A DNA stretch of 64,000 nucleotides, from NCBI RefSeq assembly GCF_000832985.1, contig NZ_CP009920.1:3776501-3840500 (forward strand). The letters are read 5' to 3'. Positions 9,068 to 17,847 of the stretch are shown here, in pieces. Every line of letters begins with the position of its first letter. The first letter of the stretch is position 1. The DNA comes from Priestia megaterium NBRC 15308 = ATCC 14581 (GTDB lineage Bacteria; Bacillota; Bacilli; Bacillales; Bacillaceae_H). The translations under genes and the position numbers were made by a program. A model generated the notes under the pieces. It was given only the letters and a program-made list of their open reading frames with translations. It was not told the DNA's origin and did not search any database.

Positions 9068-9374
9068 AAGGTTAATAAATAAGTTATTTTGCTCACTTCT
9101 CATATCGTTTGTAATTTTATCATTAAAAAATGAAAAATAAGTAAAAAAACAATATTAATACAAATAAGTGAAAAAATATTTAAGTTTGTATAAAATTCAT
9201 GTGATTCACAAAAATATTGAGAAAGAACGTTCGTTGAAATTTTTAATGTTAACTTTTATATAAAAGCTGTGATTGCTTACAGAATGCAAAGTTCTTTTGA
9301 AAGCACCTTTTTATTTTTATGAATATTGAGCTTTATGATACGATATGAAGTGAACTTTTTAAATGAGGGTCTAT
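9068..9374. other. AT-rich intergenic stretch
   Basis: No convincing gene. It must hold the promoter of the YdcF-like gene; several weak TATAAT-like boxes exist and none stands out. Confidence 0.4.
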
Positions 9375-9971
9375 ATGCAAAAAATTAAAGGTAAAAGAAT
9401 AAAAATCAGTATATTTATGCTGGGATTAGGGATTGTTTTTTTTCTGTTTGCCGGGAAAGAGCTTGTGGTAAACGAAAAGCCGGTAAAATCTGACGTGATT
9501 ATTGTGTTAAGCGGTGATAATGATCGACTGGAGAAAGGAATTGAATTATATAAAAAAGGCTATGCCTCTCATTTAATCCTTTCGAATGGTCAAGAGAATA
9601 ATTTTTATCATCAAGCCAAGGAATCAGGGGTACCTGAGAATTCAATTATATTAGAAAATCACGCTACAAGTACTACGGAAAATGCTAAATTCACAAAAAG
9701 GCTAATGATGAACTATCATTTTCAATCCGCTATCGTTGTTTCTTCCAACTATCATATGAAAAGGGTAGAAAAAAACTTTAATAAAGAATTTAAGGATACC
9801 CAAATACAATTAACCTATTGTTCTAGTGGAAGTCGCTATTATAATCCACAGAGATGGTGGGAAACTGCTTTAAATAGAAAAGTTACCTACACAGAATACG
9901 TCAAGCTTATTGGCAATTATTTTGGTTTTAGCGGAAAGAAATCTAAAGAATTATTAAGAGAATTTATCTAA
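9375..9971 (+). CDS. YdcF/SanA family (DUF218) protein
   Basis: ATG 9375 has GAGGG at good distance, so I prefer it to the in-frame ATG at 9363; 198 residues. An N-terminal membrane anchor (about residues 9-27) is followed by the DUF218 domain: VIIVLSGDNDRL, a central ENHATSTTENAKF, and SAIVVSSNYHMKR. The family (SanA, YdcF, ElyC) acts at the cell envelope; the biochemical activity is not established. Followed by a strong terminator. Confidence 0.8.
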   Translation: MQKIKGKRIKISIFMLGLGIVFFLFAGKELVVNEKPVKSDVIIVLSGDNDRLEKGIELYKKGYASHLILSNGQENNFYHQAKESGVPENSIILENHATSTTENAKFTKRLMMNYHFQSAIVVSSNYHMKRVEKNFNKEFKDTQIQLTYCSSGSRYYNPQRWWETALNRKVTYTEYVKLIGNYFGFSGKKSKELLREFI

Positions 9972-9982
9972 CAAAATCGTAT

Positions 9983-10019
9983 AAAAAGTCCAGAGGGGAT
10001 GTCTCTATGGACTTTTTGC
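9983..10019. terminator. Intrinsic terminator
   Basis: AAAAAGTCCA pairs with TGGACTTTTT across a 15-base loop. It probably serves both the YdcF-like gene and the convergent DUF998 gene. Confidence 0.85.
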
Positions 10020-10083
10020 TATTTAAAATTACGAGTAGTTGAACGTAATCTTGTAAGCTCATATGAAACGGAATGATAATGGA

Positions 10084-10701
10084 TTACTTGTTTAACATAA
10101 AGGAAAGCACGGTGCCCCATATAAAGATTACTAAATAGAATAATCTTTGCAGCAGACCGGTAGGCATAGGAACAAAAAATACAAACATAATGAGTATGAG
10201 GATGAATAGTAAGGAGACTAAACAGCCATAAGTCCAATACTTGCCGCTGGTTAAAGAAGATGCATATATCCAAAAACCAGCTAAAACAGTGATCATGCCA
10301 AGTTGAGCGAATATTGAATGCCAAAATAAATTTATATCAGCCGGTATAAAGCCTGAAACAATGTTACCCAAAGCTAATATAAGAATAAAAGCTGTTGCTA
10401 GTTGGGTTATTTTTGTTTTCTTTAGGTTTTGTGAAATGTACAGAACACCAATTGAAAGTGTTAATCCGTTTATAATAAACAATACATTCATCCAGAAATT
10501 GTGAGGAGAGCAAATTTCATGAGGTGCAATTGAATAGGTGTAGGTTCCACAAGAAGTTACGCCAAGATCACTCATTGCGTGATGTAAAAAACTGTAGGAA
10601 GCAGTTGAAGTCAAAATAAAAAAAGGTTCAACTAAAAAATACAAGCAAGTAGCAAACCAGCTTAAAATGCCAAGCTTTTTCGATATATACAGAATCATCA
10701 C
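10084..10701 (-). CDS. DUF998 family membrane protein
   Basis: 205 residues with six hydrophobic helices. The segment HHAMSDLGVTSCG and the later IVSGFIPADINLFWHSIFAQLG are typical of DUF998 proteins, which are multi-pass and uncharacterised. The 5' end reads GAGGTG-ATG-ATT-CTG, so the ribosome binding site nearly touches the GTG/ATG codons and the exact start is uncertain. Confidence 0.7.
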   Translation of the reverse strand: MMILYISKKLGILSWFATCLYFLVEPFFILTSTASYSFLHHAMSDLGVTSCGTYTYSIAPHEICSPHNFWMNVLFIINGLTLSIGVLYISQNLKKTKITQLATAFILILALGNIVSGFIPADINLFWHSIFAQLGMITVLAGFWIYASSLTSGKYWTYGCLVSLLFILILIMFVFFVPMPTGLLQRLFYLVIFIWGTVLSFMLNK

Positions 10702-10842
10702 CTCTTAAAAAGTATTATATACGAATTGTATATCCAAATAATGTTAAACAGAATGGTCTTGAAGCCTATTTTTAAGTAGGGCTTGAGGTTGATGCGAGGA
10801 AGGAGGACAAAGTGTTTAAACTTGAAGGTGCTTAGGAAAAGG

Positions 10843-10875
10843 CCTCTTTACTAATGTTTTGTAGCGGTAAAGAGG
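10843..10875. terminator. Hairpin in the DUF998/PH-domain interval
   Basis: CCTCTTTAC pairs with GTAAAGAGG. No T tract follows; it may be the end of a unit on the minus strand. Confidence 0.4.
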
Positions 10876-10960
10876 TTCAAAAGCTGCTTAATTAGAAATG
10901 AATAACGGCTGATTATGCACCCCCATACGTAAAGTTAATGTATTCCAAACGCGGTGACAT

Positions 10961-11395
10961 TCAAGACATTTTCTCTAGAATTTTATAATCTGATGTTTTT
11001 TGAATATCTACATCATATTCATGTGCAAATGTTTCTAATTCCTTAAAAACATTTGGTGGATTAAATAATGCTATTCGCATATTCCACCCGTTTTCTACTT
11101 TTACTACTGCTAATTTTGTTTTCCAACTTAACCGTTTAAATACAATTTTTTTAATGTTCCTTGGTTTAACAGTTTTTGCATATACTTTAAACCGTAATAT
11201 ATATGTTCTATAGGTTAAAGTATCTTTGTCTATCTGAAATTCATATCTGAGGAAAAGGGAAAGAAACGAACAAAGGATAGCAAAAAGAAGTAAAAAATCA
11301 AGTGCTTTATATTGAACTGCTTGAATGTATAACAAAGCATTTAAAGGTAATAGAGTGAAAATAATAGTTTTTTGAGCGGTAGCTTTAAATAACAT
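10961..11395 (-). CDS. Membrane protein with PH-like domain
   Basis: Start at ATG 11395, because AAAGGAG sits at proper distance; an upstream in-frame codon at 11425 lacks one. 144 residues: two N-terminal helices (about 10-27 and 32-48), then a beta-rich part with FQIDKDTLTYRTYI and RNIKKIVFKR as in bacterial PH-like domains anchored to the membrane. No specific function can be assigned. Confidence 0.55.
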   Translation of the reverse strand: MLFKATAQKTIIFTLLPLNALLYIQAVQYKALDFLLLFAILCSFLSLFLRYEFQIDKDTLTYRTYILRFKVYAKTVKPRNIKKIVFKRLSWKTKLAVVKVENGWNMRIALFNPPNVFKELETFAHEYDVDIQKTSDYKILEKMS

Positions 11396-11491
11396 AGAAT
11401 CTCCTTTCTTTAGTAAATAAGCCAACTGGTTTTTTCTATGATATTATTTAAGTGTTAATTTAGATTAGATTTATATTGGGAGGTCTTTTAC

Positions 11492-11995
11492 ATGTATAAC
11501 ACCATTTCAGATTTTATCAAAGAATGGAACAGCGAAGCCATGCTAACTCAAAAAGTTTTGGATAGCTTAACAGATGATTCATTGAAACAACAAGTTTACC
11601 CTGAAGGACGTACGTTAGGAAGAATTGCTTGGCATTTTACAACAAATATTCCAGATTATCTAACTGAATTCGGACTGAGCATAGACAGAATAGAAAGTAC
11701 AGCAAGCGTTCCATCTTCAGCACAGGAAATCGCTATAACCTTTAAAAATGTAAGTTCTCACGCTGCTAAAATCATTGAACAGCAATGGACAGATGAATCT
11801 TTAGAACTCACTCAAGAAGCGTTCGGAAGAACCCAATCAAATGCCACAATCTTAATGGGACTAATCAAGCATATTGTTCATCACCGAGGTCAAATTACCA
11901 TTCTGATGCGTCAAGCAGGACTAAAACCCCCTGGAGTTTATGGACCTCCAAAAGAAGATTGGGTTCATTTAGGTGTGGAAAACCCACCGCTTTAA
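11492..11995 (+). CDS. DinB-family four-helix-bundle protein
   Basis: 167 residues. Three metal-binding histidines are in place: GRIAWHF near residue 51, and KHIVHH near 131-134. Members coordinate a divalent metal, and some are bacillithiol-dependent transferases; the substrate here is unknown. ATG after GGGAGG. A hairpin at 12017-12064 follows. Confidence 0.85.
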   Translation: MYNTISDFIKEWNSEAMLTQKVLDSLTDDSLKQQVYPEGRTLGRIAWHFTTNIPDYLTEFGLSIDRIESTASVPSSAQEIAITFKNVSSHAAKIIEQQWTDESLELTQEAFGRTQSNATILMGLIKHIVHHRGQITILMRQAGLKPPGVYGPPKEDWVHLGVENPPL

Positions 11996-12016
11996 TAATA
12001 TCAGGTAAATAAAAAA

Positions 12017-12064
12017 GAGGCTGTTCATAGAAAATACTATAAAATTTTTTTCTAGGCAGCCTTT
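12017..12064 (+). terminator. Terminator-like hairpin after the DinB gene
   Basis: AGAGGCTG pairs with CAGCCTTT, and an inner TAGAAAA pairs with TTTTCTA. Confidence 0.55.
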
Positions 12065-12092
12065 ACGTAAAACCTAATTAATCAGTTAGTAC

Positions 12093-12299
12093 TTACTCTG
12101 AAAAAGCTTTTGAGTACTGCACAACACCTTGCATATTTTTTGATAATCCCTCTGTTAACTCTAAGGTCATAAAGAATTCTTCAGGCACGTCAAAATGTTC
12201 TTTCTTATCGCTGTATTCTTCATTTAAAAAAGCGCTTTTCACAACTTCTTCAGTTTTATTATATTCTTCAGTGAGTTCTTGTTTAATTAAGATATCCAT
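12093..12299 (-). pseudogene. Internally deleted GNAT acetyltransferase
   Basis: A 68-residue open frame joins the start of a YhbS-type N-acetyltransferase (IKQELTEEYNKTEEVVKSAF, then EYSDKKEH) to its extreme C-terminus (FDVPEEFFMTLEL, then GVVQYSKAF). The whole acetyl-CoA binding core, about 100 residues in family members, is missing between residues 35 and 36. The fusion is in frame and no ribosome binding site precedes the ATG. Read from family memory; almost certainly inactive as an enzyme. Confidence 0.65.
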
Positions 12300-12429
12300 A
12301 ATTAGTATGTGTATATTTTATAGTGTTATATTTTATGAGTCCACCCTTAATACATAATATTTGTAAATTTTTATGGTAAAATATACTATATATGTTAAAT
12401 TAGAGTGTGTGAATAAGGGGTAATATCTG

Positions 12430-12735
12430 ATGTTGAACGTATTATTTATATGTTTAGTAAGCTGCTTCATTATTTATATTGGGAAACGTGTATGGAAAAA
12501 AGGTAATACTAGTTTCATTGCTGGGTATGGAAAGATATTTACACCTAAGGATGAAAAACAGCTCGCTAAAGGAATTGGCCTTATTATTATGTTATTTGGC
12601 TTTGAATCTATAATATTCCCCATTCTCTCTTTGTTTTTTGAAGGGATTGGATTTTATTATGGATTGCTGGTTGTATTAAACTTCTTCGCTATATTTGGAC
12701 TTATGATAAAGGATCAGGTGCAGGGAAAAGTCTAA
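12430..12735 (+). CDS. DUF3784-like membrane protein
   Basis: 101 residues with three helices (residues 3-18, 48-70, 75-94). The segment RVWKKGNTSFIAGYGK matches the WK...SFIAGY signature I associate with DUF3784. ATG after AAGGGGTAA. First of three tightly spaced membrane-protein genes (12430-13178), probably one operon. Confidence 0.6.
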   Translation: MLNVLFICLVSCFIIYIGKRVWKKGNTSFIAGYGKIFTPKDEKQLAKGIGLIIMLFGFESIIFPILSLFFEGIGFYYGLLVVLNFFAIFGLMIKDQVQGKV

Positions 12736-12748
12736 GGAGGAGAAAAAG

Positions 12749-12928
12749 ATCAATAAAAATATTCGACTTATGATTGGTTTACTCAGCACTATTATCCTGT
12801 GTTTCTATGGAGTAAGAGGTTTATTCATACATGAAACAATACCGTTTTCTTCTTACCTCTTTGCGGTAGGTGGAGCTATCTCCACCATTACTCTTATCTG
12901 GGAATTAAAAAAGAAAGATACTGCTTAA
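12749..12928 (+). CDS. Small membrane protein, possible ATC start
   Basis: AAGGAGG follows the stop of the upstream gene and is eight bases from ATC at 12749. That frame stays open for 59 codons to TAA at 12926-12928. The product has two membrane helices and a lysine tail. The first standard start in frame, ATG 12770, has no ribosome binding site. Either a rare ATC start is used or the start codon is mutated. Confidence 0.45.
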   Translation: MNKNIRLMIGLLSTIILCFYGVRGLFIHETIPFSSYLFAVGGAISTITLIWELKKKDTA

Positions 12929-12947
12929 AAGTGGAAGGAGTGATGAT

Positions 12948-13178
12948 GTGAAAAGACGATGGATTTCCTGGTGGATAGCTAATATAATTTGGATCATACT
13001 TTTCGTCGTAGGCACAGCTGTTGTCTGGACAAGAGAAGTGGATGGAGCGGGTGTTACCCAAACACCAGAGCTAAAATTGTTCGCATTTATAGTGTTGCTA
13101 ATTGTATTTATTTTCCCTTTGATTATTCAAGTTATATGGCTAATTATTAATTTTAAAACTAGTAAGCATGTACTATAG
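12948..13178 (+). CDS. Small membrane protein (76 aa)
   Basis: GTG start with GGAAGGAG nine bases upstream, 19 bases after the previous gene. Two helices (residues 7-27 and 45-68) with a tryptophan-rich N-terminus (RRWISWWIANIIW). Third gene of the probable 12430-13178 operon. No family recognised. Confidence 0.55.
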   Translation: MKRRWISWWIANIIWIILFVVGTAVVWTREVDGAGVTQTPELKLFAFIVLLIVFIFPLIIQVIWLIINFKTSKHVL

Positions 13179-13210
13179 AAACTAGGAATGATGTTATGGA
13201 ATAGAGAGGG

Positions 13211-13421
13211 ATGATGTGTATGTACAGCAAAAAGTGCTCTAAATGTGATTCAACTCTAATCAAAGCTCGTATTCAATCATCACCTGGTACAGTAGGTGTA
13301 AATAAAACACCGAGCAGCATATTAAACAACAATCACAATTACAGTGAGTTAATACCTTATGTTTGTTCAAGCTGCGGTTATGTGGATTTTTTATGTGGAG
13401 GAGCCTGGAAAGTTTGTTTAA
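13211..13421 (+). pseudogene. Zinc-ribbon protein with frameshift in a T6 tract
   Basis: The first 58 codons encode a zinc ribbon with two CxxC knuckles (KKCSKCDS and YVCSSCGY). After 13387-13392 (six T) the frame continues as an atypical tail to 13471. Removing one T gives YVDFYVEEPGKFV and a stop at 13419-13421, an ending typical of Bacillus zinc-ribbon nucleic-acid-binding proteins. So a one-base insertion, real or a sequencing error, has probably altered the C-terminus. Confidence 0.6.
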
Positions 13422-13540
13422 TAGAACTTTTAGGATTGTTCGTTTTCGAATACACTATGATACGTTACTGAACTTGGTATATCCTCTAATGTCTATTTTA
13501 ATTAAAGGGCAAGGAAAATGGTTTGCGGAGGCTGCTTATT

Positions 13541-13891
13541 ATGAAGAGAACACTTAGTTTTCTGTCAGTAGTTTATTTAACCGTTCTAACTGCATGTAAC
13601 CAAGAAAGTACAGGAATAAATATAGAGAGCTCTGCTATCATTGTGATAGTTGGAAATAAGGAATATAACGGAACAGAAGATAAATTAGATCAAACACAAG
13701 AAATAGGAGACCAAATAGGAACAATAGAAAAGAAAACTAAAGCAACTAAAATGCCGGCAGGTAATAATCAATCAAACTATTTTACAGTTGGTTCAGAAAT
13801 CTATTCAGTAAAAGGAACAGAGGATTATATTATAGTTAAAGATAAAGATCATAAAAGTCAGTTAATGAAAAAGGTAGCCCAAAAAAGGTGA
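13541..13891 (+). CDS. Predicted lipoprotein (116 aa)
   Basis: Start ATG 13541, with GGAGG nine bases upstream; the TTG at 13523 is not needed. A signal peptide ends in lipobox LTAC (Cys19). The mature part is hydrophilic and lysine-rich, with a middle segment like those in small DUF3221-type lipoproteins (VGNKEYNGTED), but the match is weak. External, membrane anchored; function unknown. Confidence 0.6.
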   Translation: MKRTLSFLSVVYLTVLTACNQESTGINIESSAIIVIVGNKEYNGTEDKLDQTQEIGDQIGTIEKKTKATKMPAGNNQSNYFTVGSEIYSVKGTEDYIIVKDKDHKSQLMKKVAQKR

Positions 13892-14001
13892 GTATTATTT
13901 AAGTTGACTACTTTATCTTTTAGAAAATACGTTCTATGTGAGCGTATTACATATATCAAAACCTAATTATAGTAAAACAAAAAAAATTTAAGAGGTCGAA
14001 A

Positions 14002-14334
14002 GTGAATAAAAAAATTCGATGGAGCTTAGCTAGTTGTATAACAATTATAGGGGCGTTAAGTATATATTTTTTGTTCTTTTCTTACGATAAGTTTTATGTA
14101 ACAAAAGACGAGAATATGTTTAACACAAAGCTTTTAAGTGATACATATGGAAATTATGAGTGCGTGGAGATGGCTGATCAAACAAAGTATGACTCTAAGA
14201 AATATTTTAGAGCCTTTTGTAAAACACAAAATGGGGATCTTGTTTATGCTATTAAAGGTGATCCTAAGCATAAACAAGTGCTGCTAGTTGAAAACACAGA
14301 GATGCCTATGTGGTTTTTATATTCTAGTCAATAA
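14002..14334 (+). CDS. Membrane-anchored hypothetical protein (110 aa)
   Basis: GTG start with AAGAGGTCG upstream. One N-terminal helix (residues 8-27), then an external soluble domain containing two cysteines (YECVEM and RAFCKTQ) that could pair outside the cell. No family recognised. It lies among lipoprotein genes on the same strand. Confidence 0.5.
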   Translation: MNKKIRWSLASCITIIGALSIYFLFFSYDKFYVTKDENMFNTKLLSDTYGNYECVEMADQTKYDSKKYFRAFCKTQNGDLVYAIKGDPKHKQVLLVENTEMPMWFLYSSQ

Positions 14335-14429
14335 AGGGGCTAAAGTGTCTACAAAATCCATTATGTTAATTAAAGAGGATGTATTATTTTTCTCTTGAAA
14401 TATAGTTGGAATAAAGAAGGCGCTGCGTT

Positions 14430-15004
14430 ATGAAAAAGTTCTCTCTTAGTTTATTTATTGCTTTTCTAGTATTTATAATTTCAGCTTGTTCAAATACAGA
14501 GTATGTAAACAATGTCGAGCACTTAAAATTACAAAAAACAGAGGTAAGGCTAACAGATGATAAAAAAATCGTTGGGGAGATGATAGTACCTGATAAAAAG
14601 AATAAAAGTAAACGTATCGTTCCAACCGAGTTATACTATACATTCACGATGGAAAACACGTCCAATAATATTATGGCTCTCTCTGATCTCGATAAAACAA
14701 AACTTCGCATAGAACCAGATAAGGAGTTAGTATCAGCTGTAAAAGAAGCAATTGGTTCAAATATTTATAATATGGATAACAATAAGTTAGGTATTGGTAT
14801 GAGTATAGGAGAAATTCCATCTAAAGGAACAAGTAAATTTACTCTTAGTTATACCTTAGGAGCAAAACAAAAAATAATGAATTACCTCTTTTGCCAGCTG
14901 AAGAAAAACTAAAAAAGCTACAGGCTAATGCATTAAAAGGCACACTCATTATCTCTCAAGATGACAAGGACATTGCGGAGTTCAGGTTAGATTCAAGACA
15001 ATAA
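14430..15004 (+). pseudogene. Lipoprotein gene with one-base frameshift
   Basis: The lipobox ISAC (Cys20) and the first 149 residues are intact. After CAAAAAAT (A6 tract 14869-14874) the frame ends early at 14912. One added A restores KQKNNELPLLPAEEKLKKL and continues to TAA 15002-15004 through GTLIISQDDKDIAEF. The restored length would be about 191 residues. The gene is either a recent pseudogene or carries a sequence error. Function of the intact protein unknown. Confidence 0.65.
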
Positions 15005-15022
15005 ACATGATTTCAAGTGTAA

Positions 15023-15080
15023 ATAAGCGAATAATCCACTTACTCTGGCAACATACGGAGTTAGTGGATTATTCGCTTAT
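15023..15080 (+). terminator. Long hairpin (about 24-bp arms)
   Basis: The arm at 15023-15046 pairs with 15057-15080 with one internal mismatch (CCACTTACTC against GAGTTAGTGG). It follows the lipoprotein pseudogene directly. It is unusually long for a terminator. Confidence 0.6.
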
Positions 15081-15131
15081 ATTTAAGCGCTTTTATGTGA
15101 CAACTTTTTTTACGTGTGAGATTAGTTTTAA

Positions 15132-15251
15132 TCATTTAGTCACGATAAGCGCTCGAATAATTTCATTCCAATAGTATTTGAAGTTTTTTTCGCTGGTATC
15201 TTTTTTCGCTAGACTCATTGATTCCTTCGTATTCTCTTTTTTTATAGACAT
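15132..15251 (-). CDS. Possible 39-residue small protein
   Basis: ATG 15251 has AAGGGGA upstream on the minus strand. The predicted peptide is lysine-rich (N-terminus MSIKKENTKESMSLAKK) and has no membrane helix. It may be a real small protein or a remnant. Confidence 0.25.
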   Translation of the reverse strand: MSIKKENTKESMSLAKKDTSEKNFKYYWNEIIRALIVTK

Positions 15252-15379
15252 TATGATTTCCCCTTATCTCTTTATATTTAGTATGTTGTGGTTTGATTTA
15301 CCATATTTTATAATGAAATTAGCAATCATTACAGATGAACATTACGATTGAATCAATCGAAATATCCGATTATATAGAG

Positions 15380-16312
15380 GTGAGGAAAATCGAAATAAAA
15401 CAACTAATTACATTTAAAACAGCTGCAGAAAATTTAAATTTTACCTATACAGCTAAAGTTTTAAATTTTGCTTAATCAAGCGTTACCGCTCAAATAAAAG
15501 CTCTTGAAAATGAACTTGAAACGCCTTTGTTTGAACGTTTAGGGAAGCGCTTAGTTTTAACAGAGGCGGGTAGAGAATTTAAAAGATACGCTGATAAAAT
15601 GATTCAATTGACTAAGGAAGCAAAAAACGCTGTAAGCGGAGTGGAGGAGCCTGCGGGTACACTTATTATTGGATCTTCTGAAAGCCAGTGCACGTACAGG
15701 TTACCTCCAATATTAAAAGAGTTTAAGGATCAATTTCCAAAGGTTAAAATGATTTTTAAGCCCATTTACTCTCACACACAAACAAGAGCGCAGCTACTAG
15801 ACGGTACTCTTGATATCGCCTTTACAATGGAGCCTATTCAGCATCATGATGCAAATTTACATACACAATGTCTTGTTGCAGAAGACTTAAAAATTATTGC
15901 TTCTCCTCAGCATCCTTTAGCTGATAAAACGGATATCTACTTAGAAGAGCTTGAAAATGAGACTCTTTTATATACTGAGTCGGGTTGTTCATATCGGGTA
16001 GTATTGGAAAACTTGTTTCGCGAGGCAGGTATTTGTACATCAACTAAATTTGAATTTGCAAGCGTGGAAGCTATTAAGCAATGTGTCATGCTGGATTTAG
16101 GTATTGCCATATTGCCCGAAGTAGTAGTAAAAGGAGAGCTTGAGAAAGGCATATTAAAAGAATTGGCTTGTACTAAAGTTGATACGCCCCTTTATACACA
16201 AATGGTTTGGCATAAAGATAAATTTATGTCTCTTCCTTTACAATCTTTTATTCAATTGGCTTGCAGTACTTTTGGTTTAAATTATATAGGTATCCAAAGT
16301 GAAAAACTCTAG
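15380..16312 (+). pseudogene. LysR-family regulator with in-frame stop
   Basis: Translation gives the LysR HTH (IEIKQLITFKTAAENLNFT, then VLNFA-stop-SSVTAQIKALE) with TAA at 15473-15475 where members have CAA (Gln). Downstream the full effector-binding domain is open to 16312. GAGG is placed eight bases before ATC 15389, exactly where a LysR gene would have ATG; a GTG at 15380 is the only standard start. The HTH is split, so DNA binding should be lost. It may once have controlled the adjacent hydrolase gene. Confidence 0.75.
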
Positions 16313-16481
16313 GTACGTTAATTATGCTGACTAAAGAATTACACAGGATATATAAAATAATCTAATGTCTTTCCCAATAAGATAAAAGGTGAAGGAAATC
16401 TTCATTCCTTCACTAATATATAGATGAACCTTAATAAACTAGATTTTAATTGGTGAAATCTGAGTTAGGAGTTGATCTGAT

Positions 16482-17171
16482 TTGGAAATGAGAGTAAATC
16501 AAATCGAACTAAATGGTTTAACATTTCAATATCGAGAGGCGGGTGAAGCTTCGGCACCCGCCATTATTGCACTTCACGCTTTGGGAATGAGTGCAGAGTC
16601 TTGGGATGAAGTAGCAGCTGTATTAGGGAAGGAATATCGGTTTCTAGCTTTAGATCAGCGAGGGCACGGTGGAAGTGAGAGAACCGGCACCTATACGTTT
16701 GAACTTATGTGCGATGACTTGCTTCAGTTTGTAAATGCGATGAATTTGAAGAGCTTTACGTTGATTGGGCATTCTATGGGTGGTACGGTGTCCTATCTTT
16801 TTTCTGAAACATTTCCAGAAAGGGTAGATCAATTGATTGTTGAAGACACTCCTCCACCTTTTACAGGAGAAAAGTTCGAAATTCCTGCCAAAGCGCCTGG
16901 TCCTTTACCGTTTGACTGGGAGGTTGTACCTTCAATTCTTCAACAGTTAAATAACCCCAATCCTAAATGGTGGGAAAGTCTTACAGAGATAATTGCACCT
17001 ACTCTCGTCATAGGAGGAGGATCCAGCCATATTCCTCAAGATAAATTGCAAGAAGTTTCTAAGCGCATTCCAAATTGTAAATTAGTAACGATAGAAGGGG
17101 CTGGACATGAGGTGCATGCAGGAAACTTATCCGCTTTTTTAACTGCTGTGAAAAGCTTCCTTGATTCGTGA
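16482..17171 (+). CDS. Alpha/beta hydrolase
   Basis: TTG 16482 is preferred, because AGGAG is ten bases upstream; ATG 16488 is in frame. About 229 residues. HALGMSAESW gives the oxyanion loop, GHSMGG the nucleophile Ser elbow, and GAGHEVH the catalytic His near the end. The length is slightly short for the family and the cap region is compact. Substrate unknown. It follows the broken LysR gene on the same strand. Confidence 0.8.
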   Translation: MEMRVNQIELNGLTFQYREAGEASAPAIIALHALGMSAESWDEVAAVLGKEYRFLALDQRGHGGSERTGTYTFELMCDDLLQFVNAMNLKSFTLIGHSMGGTVSYLFSETFPERVDQLIVEDTPPPFTGEKFEIPAKAPGPLPFDWEVVPSILQQLNNPNPKWWESLTEIIAPTLVIGGGSSHIPQDKLQEVSKRIPNCKLVTIEGAGHEVHAGNLSAFLTAVKSFLDS

Positions 17172-17205
17172 CTTTCTGGAGCTTTTATTTAATTTGAAAG
17201 TTTGG

Positions 17206-17847
17206 TTAAGTAAATAGAAAACAAATAAAGAGCCTTAAATAAGGCTCTTTATTTGTTCTTAATTCTTTTACGATAGGAACATTCTTAAAAAATTGTTCTC
17301 GAATAGTTGCCGATTTAACTGCTTTATTAATCTTCTCTTTATTATTATCTATAAATTGCTGTGCGTTTTCTTTATCAAATAACTCATTGCTACTTGGTAA
17401 AGTTTGAATGTTTTTGGAAATGAATTGTTTCATTTCTTGTCTAGATACTGAGAATTTCTGATCATCTATTTTAAAACTGTACCCTTCAGCATTAGGTATT
17501 AGTATCGTTAAATAAATAGCATTATAAAGAAAGTTTTTCTCTAGTGTATCCTTACCGTCGAGCCAATATTTTAATATTTCATCTTCTGATAAAGAGTCCT
17601 CTTTAGTACCATACATTATTTTTGGTGTTTTATTATGTAAATTAATTTCTTTAAACGTTTCTCCTCCAGGCAATGCTCTTACAATAGCTACTACGTTAGA
17701 ATTATCTCCAACATAAGTTCCACTGTGGTCTTTAAGATCTTTTACATCAACAGTGTTAATGCTTGTGACTTCTTCTTTTGAAGAACAGCCGGTTATACCT
17801 ACAAGTATTAATAAGATCAAACAAAAAAGCACCTTAAAATATTTCAT
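17206..17847 (-). CDS. DUF4825-like lipoprotein
   Basis: Start ATG 17847 with GGAGG upstream. Signal peptide and lipobox ITGC are followed by a domain with HSGTYVGDNSNVVAIVRALPGG, which recalls DUF4825. The reading frame runs through the terminator stem, so the last 13 or so residues (from NKEPYLRL) come from hairpin sequence. An alternative frame stops just before the hairpin, hinting at a one-base shift near the 3' end. Confidence 0.55.
   Translation of the reverse strand: MKYFKVLFCLILLILVGITGCSSKEEVTSINTVDVKDLKDHSGTYVGDNSNVVAIVRALPGGETFKEINLHNKTPKIMYGTKEDSLSEDEILKYWLDGKDTLEKNFLYNAIYLTILIPNAEGYSFKIDDQKFSVSRQEMKQFISKNIQTLPSSNELFDKENAQQFIDNNKEKINKAVKSATIREQFFKNVPIVKELRTNKEPYLRLFICFLFT
17221..17256. 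terminator. Bidirectional terminator, 17-bp arms
   Basis: The arms 17221-17237 and 17240-17256 are perfectly complementary (core AAAGAGCCTTA/TAAGGCTCTTT). It serves the convergent hydrolase and lipoprotein genes. Confidence 0.85.

Noticed and set aside
9224-9240. GAACGTTC-like palindrome resembling a LexA box
   Set aside because: The LexA (DinR) box of Bacillus needs CGAAC-N4-GTTCG; here the half sites touch without the four-base spacer.
13363-13557. Plus-strand frame overlapping the zinc-ribbon gene
   Set aside because: It is the shadow frame created by the T6 shift and has no ribosome site.
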